DNA of 41,994 nucleotides from Lachnospiraceae bacterium (GTDB lineage: Bacteria; Bacillota; Clostridia; Lachnospirales; Lachnospiraceae), in contig JAEEOO010000050.1 of the NCBI GenBank assembly GCA_016284315.1, positions 1 through 41,994 on the forward strand, written 5' to 3'. Below, piece after piece: positions 39,607 to 41,994 of the stretch. The notes below the pieces were generated by a model. That model was not told the origin of the DNA and ran no database searches. It saw only the letters and a program-made list of their open reading frames with translations. Position numbers and translations under genes: made by a program. Each line of letters opens with the position of its first letter. Within the stretch, counting starts at the first letter, position 1.

Positions 39607-40482
39607 ATGGACAACAACCACGAATACGAAGAAATTGAAAAGAGTGCAAAAATAAAAGGGATAGCGGAAAAGACTATTACTTACATACTCCTTGCGATTT
39701 GGGGAGTTATTGTTCTTTTTCCCTTTTATTGGATGGTGCTTACTTCCATCAAGAGCTACAGCTCTTACAATGCGGAGTATGTGCCTAGGTTTTATGCCTC
39801 CAATCCTACATTTCAAAACTATATAGATGCATTTACCACCGTATCTCTTGGCAGATATCTTTTGAATACAGCTATCTTTACCATTGTTACCACGGCGATA
39901 ATGCTTATTGTTACAACTCTTGCGGCATTTGCTTTTGCAAGACTTGAGTTTAAGGGCAAGAATATTATATTTGTTCTTTTCCTTGCACTGATGATGATCC
40001 CTAACGAACTTGTTATCATTACCAACTTTGTTACTGTAACAAATCTTGATATGAGAAACAGTTTCCCGGGTCTTATCCTTCCTTCCGTTGCTTCAGTTTT
40101 CTATATCTATCTTTTAAAGGAAAACTTTGAAGCCATACCGGATAATCTTTATTATGCTGCAAAGGTGGACGGAACCAGTGACTTTAAGTATCTGATGAAG
40201 GTCATGGTACCTATTGCAAGACCTACCATCGTGACCATCATCATTCTTAAGGTGATCGAGTGCTGGAACTCTTATGTATGGCCCAGACTTATCACTGATG
40301 ATGCTGCATATTTCCTTGTTTCCAACGGTATTCAGGAGATCAGGGAGAACGGTTTCGGTAGAGAGAACATCCCCGCAATGATGGCGGCGGTAGTTGTTAT
40401 TTCACTGCCTCTTATCGTACTTTTCCTTGTATTTAGAAAGACCGTTATGAACGGAGTACTGAGGGGAGGTACAAAGGGATGA
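39607..40482 (+). CDS. ABC sugar permease, UgpE/MalG type
   Basis: A 291-residue permease, partner of the 38643 product. A polar N-terminus (about 25 residues) precedes six helices; the docking loop is YAAKVDGTSDFKYLMKVMVP, with WNSYVWPRL near the following helix as usual for MalG-like subunits. AAAAGGA precedes the ATG. Its TGA overlaps the next ATG by four bases, so the binding-protein gene is translationally coupled. Confidence 0.93.
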   Translation: MDNNHEYEEIEKSAKIKGIAEKTITYILLAIWGVIVLFPFYWMVLTSIKSYSSYNAEYVPRFYASNPTFQNYIDAFTTVSLGRYLLNTAIFTIVTTAIMLIVTTLAAFAFARLEFKGKNIIFVLFLALMMIPNELVIITNFVTVTNLDMRNSFPGLILPSVASVFYIYLLKENFEAIPDNLYYAAKVDGTSDFKYLMKVMVPIARPTIVTIIILKVIECWNSYVWPRLITDDAAYFLVSNGIQEIRENGFGRENIPAMMAAVVVISLPLIVLFLVFRKTVMNGVLRGGTKG

Positions 40483-41994
40483 GAAAGAGTTTTAAAGCCT
40501 TTGTACTTATGGCATTTATCCTTTGCTCTATATTGATGTTTACGGGATGCCACGGTAAGACCGCACAGAAAAGTTTTGAGATGCCGGAGGAGTTCGATAC
40601 TTCAAAGCAGATCGAGATAACTTTCTGGGCAAAGAACGATACCAATAAGACACAGTCTGAGATTTACTACAAGGCAATTGAAGATTTCCGGAAGATCTAT
40701 CCGAATGTAAAGGTTAACCTTCGGTTATATACCGATTACGGAAAGATCTATAACGATGTAATAACAAATATCGCTACAGATACCACACCTAACGTCTGCA
40801 TCACATATCCGGACCATATCGCAACTTATCTTACCGGTCAGGATGAGGTCCTTAACCTTGATGATGTTATTGATGACAAAAGGTATGGACTTGGAGGAAG
40901 CGAAGTAAAATTCGACGCGCCTACGAGAGCCGAAATGGTTGATAAGTATTTGAACGAGTGCCGTATCGGAGGACAACTCTATGCCCTTCCTTACATGAGA
41001 TCTTCCGAGGCTCTTTATATCAACAAGACCTTTGTTGAGGAACTTGGATATGAGATCCCTGACGACATTACATGGGACTTTATCTGGGAAGTCTCTGATA
41101 AAGCAGTTGAGACAGATGCAGAGGGTAATTATCTTGTGAACGATCAGAAGGTAATGATCCCCTTTATCTACAAGTCAACGGATAACATGATGATCCAGCT
41201 TCTTAAGCAGAGTGGATTTGACTATACGAATGACAGAGGAGAGGTACTTCTCTTTAACGACAATACCAAGGGAATCCTTGAGGAGATCGCTAAGCATGCT
41301 GAGAACAGAGCGTTTTCAACCTTTAAGATCTCAAGCTATCCCGGCAACTTCTTGAATGCAGGTCAATGTATTTTTGCCATTGACTCAACTGCCGGTGCAA
41401 CATGGATAGGACCCGAAGCACCTCTTTCAGATATTTGCTCCGACGATATTGACCATAGTATTGAGGTTATAGTACGACCCATTCCTCAGGTTGATCCCGA
41501 GAATCCTTACATGATCTCTCAGGGACCTTCGGTTTGTGTGTTTAACAAAAAGGATCCTCAGGAAGTTCTTGCTTCCTGGCTCTTTACACAGTTTCTTTTG
41601 ACCAATGATGTTCAGATCCCTTACGCGGAGACTGAAGGTTATGTTCCTGTCACATTAAAAGCACAGAACAGTCCCGAATATGTTGATTATCTTAGCCGTG
41701 GCGGTGAGGACAATGACCATTATTATAATATCAAGATAGAAGCTACACAGATGCTTCTTGATAATATCGATAATACTTTTATCACTCCTGTGTTTAACGG
41801 CTCAGCATCCGTAAGAGATTCTGCGGGACAGCTTATAGAAAATACTGTTAAGTCAAAGAGAAGAAAACAGGTTGTGGATGATGTGTATTACGAGAAACTT
41901 TACAGTGATATGATCTCACTATTCAGACTTGATCAGTTGGGTGCATCCGTATCGGGTGGGGGCAAGAATACGGATCTGGGACCTTTACCCACAG
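40479..41994 (+). CDS. Sugar-binding lipoprotein of importer 2, cut by window end
   Basis: The first 505 residues of an extracellular solute-binding protein (family 1); the frame is open to the last base. A signal peptide ends in lipobox MFTGC (C24). The mature part begins IEITFWAKNDTNKTQSEIYY and contains family-type segments (GGQLYALPYMRSSEALYIN; ITWDFIWEVSDKA; SWLFTQFLLTNDVQ). It overlaps the permease stop by four bases (ATGA), and GAGGGGAGG lies just upstream. Placement of the binding protein last in the order ATPase, permease, permease, binding protein is less common. The protein is already near full length, and the Gly-rich end (VSGGGKNTDLG) may be a linker to a further segment. Substrate unknown. 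Confidence 0.9.
   Translation, partial: MRKSFKAFVLMAFILCSILMFTGCHGKTAQKSFEMPEEFDTSKQIEITFWAKNDTNKTQSEIYYKAIEDFRKIYPNVKVNLRLYTDYGKIYNDVITNIATDTTPNVCITYPDHIATYLTGQDEVLNLDDVIDDKRYGLGGSEVKFDAPTRAEMVDKYLNECRIGGQLYALPYMRSSEALYINKTFVEELGYEIPDDITWDFIWEVSDKAVETDAEGNYLVNDQKVMIPFIYKSTDNMMIQLLKQSGFDYTNDRGEVLLFNDNTKGILEEIAKHAENRAFSTFKISSYPGNFLNAGQCIFAIDSTAGATWIGPEAPLSDICSDDIDHSIEVIVRPIPQVDPENPYMISQGPSVCVFNKKDPQEVLASWLFTQFLLTNDVQIPYAETEGYVPVTLKAQNSPEYVDYLSRGGEDNDHYYNIKIEATQMLLDNIDNTFITPVFNGSASVRDSAGQLIENTVKSKRRKQVVDDVYYEKLYSDMISLFRLDQLGASVSGGGKNTDLGPLPT

Overview
The window looks like chromosome from a pectin-using, motile, low-GC Gram-positive anaerobe, most likely a Lachnospiraceae member close to Butyrivibrio or Pseudobutyrivibrio. 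This is inferred from gene content, AT-rich spacers, strong AGGAGG-type ribosome sites, abundant chemoreceptors and pectin enzymes without signal peptides. No rRNA, tRNA, CRISPR array, transposase or prophage gene is visible.

Layout: the 3' end of trpD (1-301) is followed by a kduI-kduD-isomerase-eda operon (501-3545) and a cytosolic zinc-type chemoreceptor (3628-5031). Next come a convergent membrane-anchored unknown, an Lpl/Ytc-type oligosaccharide importer (lipoprotein plus two permeases, 6144-9807), another anchored unknown, a DUF624 (YesL-like) protein with a transmembrane chemoreceptor (10704-13142), and a cytosolic serine hydrolase on the other strand. A five-gene operon (14752-20811) encodes a rhamnogalacturonan acetylesterase-type GDSL protein, a MATE exporter, a GH28 polygalacturonase, a TIM-barrel isomerase/epimerase and a GH105 unsaturated uronyl hydrolase. 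It is followed by a Cache chemoreceptor, a small anchored unknown, a CE8 pectinesterase (minus strand), and an 1115-residue lipoprotein fusing a NamZ-like muramidase to an AmiE-like amidase/beta-lactamase fold. A LacI-family regulator is divergent from uxaB-uxaA-uxaC-kdgK (29498-35077). The window ends with a 746-residue unknown that has a cyclic-nucleotide-binding-like N-terminus, and a complete CUT1-type importer (ATPase, two permeases, lipoprotein cut by the window end).

Together the genes form a nearly complete cytoplasmic route. Imported pectin oligomers would be de-esterified (CE8, GDSL esterase) and cut (GH28, GH105). Saturated galacturonate would go through UxaC, UxaB and UxaA to KDG. 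Unsaturated uronate would go through KduI (and/or the RpiB/LacA-like isomerase) and KduD to the same KDG. KdgK and Eda then give pyruvate and glyceraldehyde 3-phosphate. No polysaccharide lyase is in the window although GH105 and KduI need lyase products, so lyases must lie elsewhere.

Regulation: near-perfect inverted repeats of the form ATGTAA-N4-TTACAT lie at the kduI, GDSL-operon, lacI and uxaB promoters, with a related cre-like site at the importer lipoprotein. This suggests one LacI-family regulon spanning the window. The points most worth a second look are promoters set directly against intrinsic terminators, the doubled DHU isomerases, the muramidase-amidase fusion, the GH28 with an unrecognised helical N-terminus, the 746-residue CAP-like unknown, and unexplained repeated intergenic motifs.
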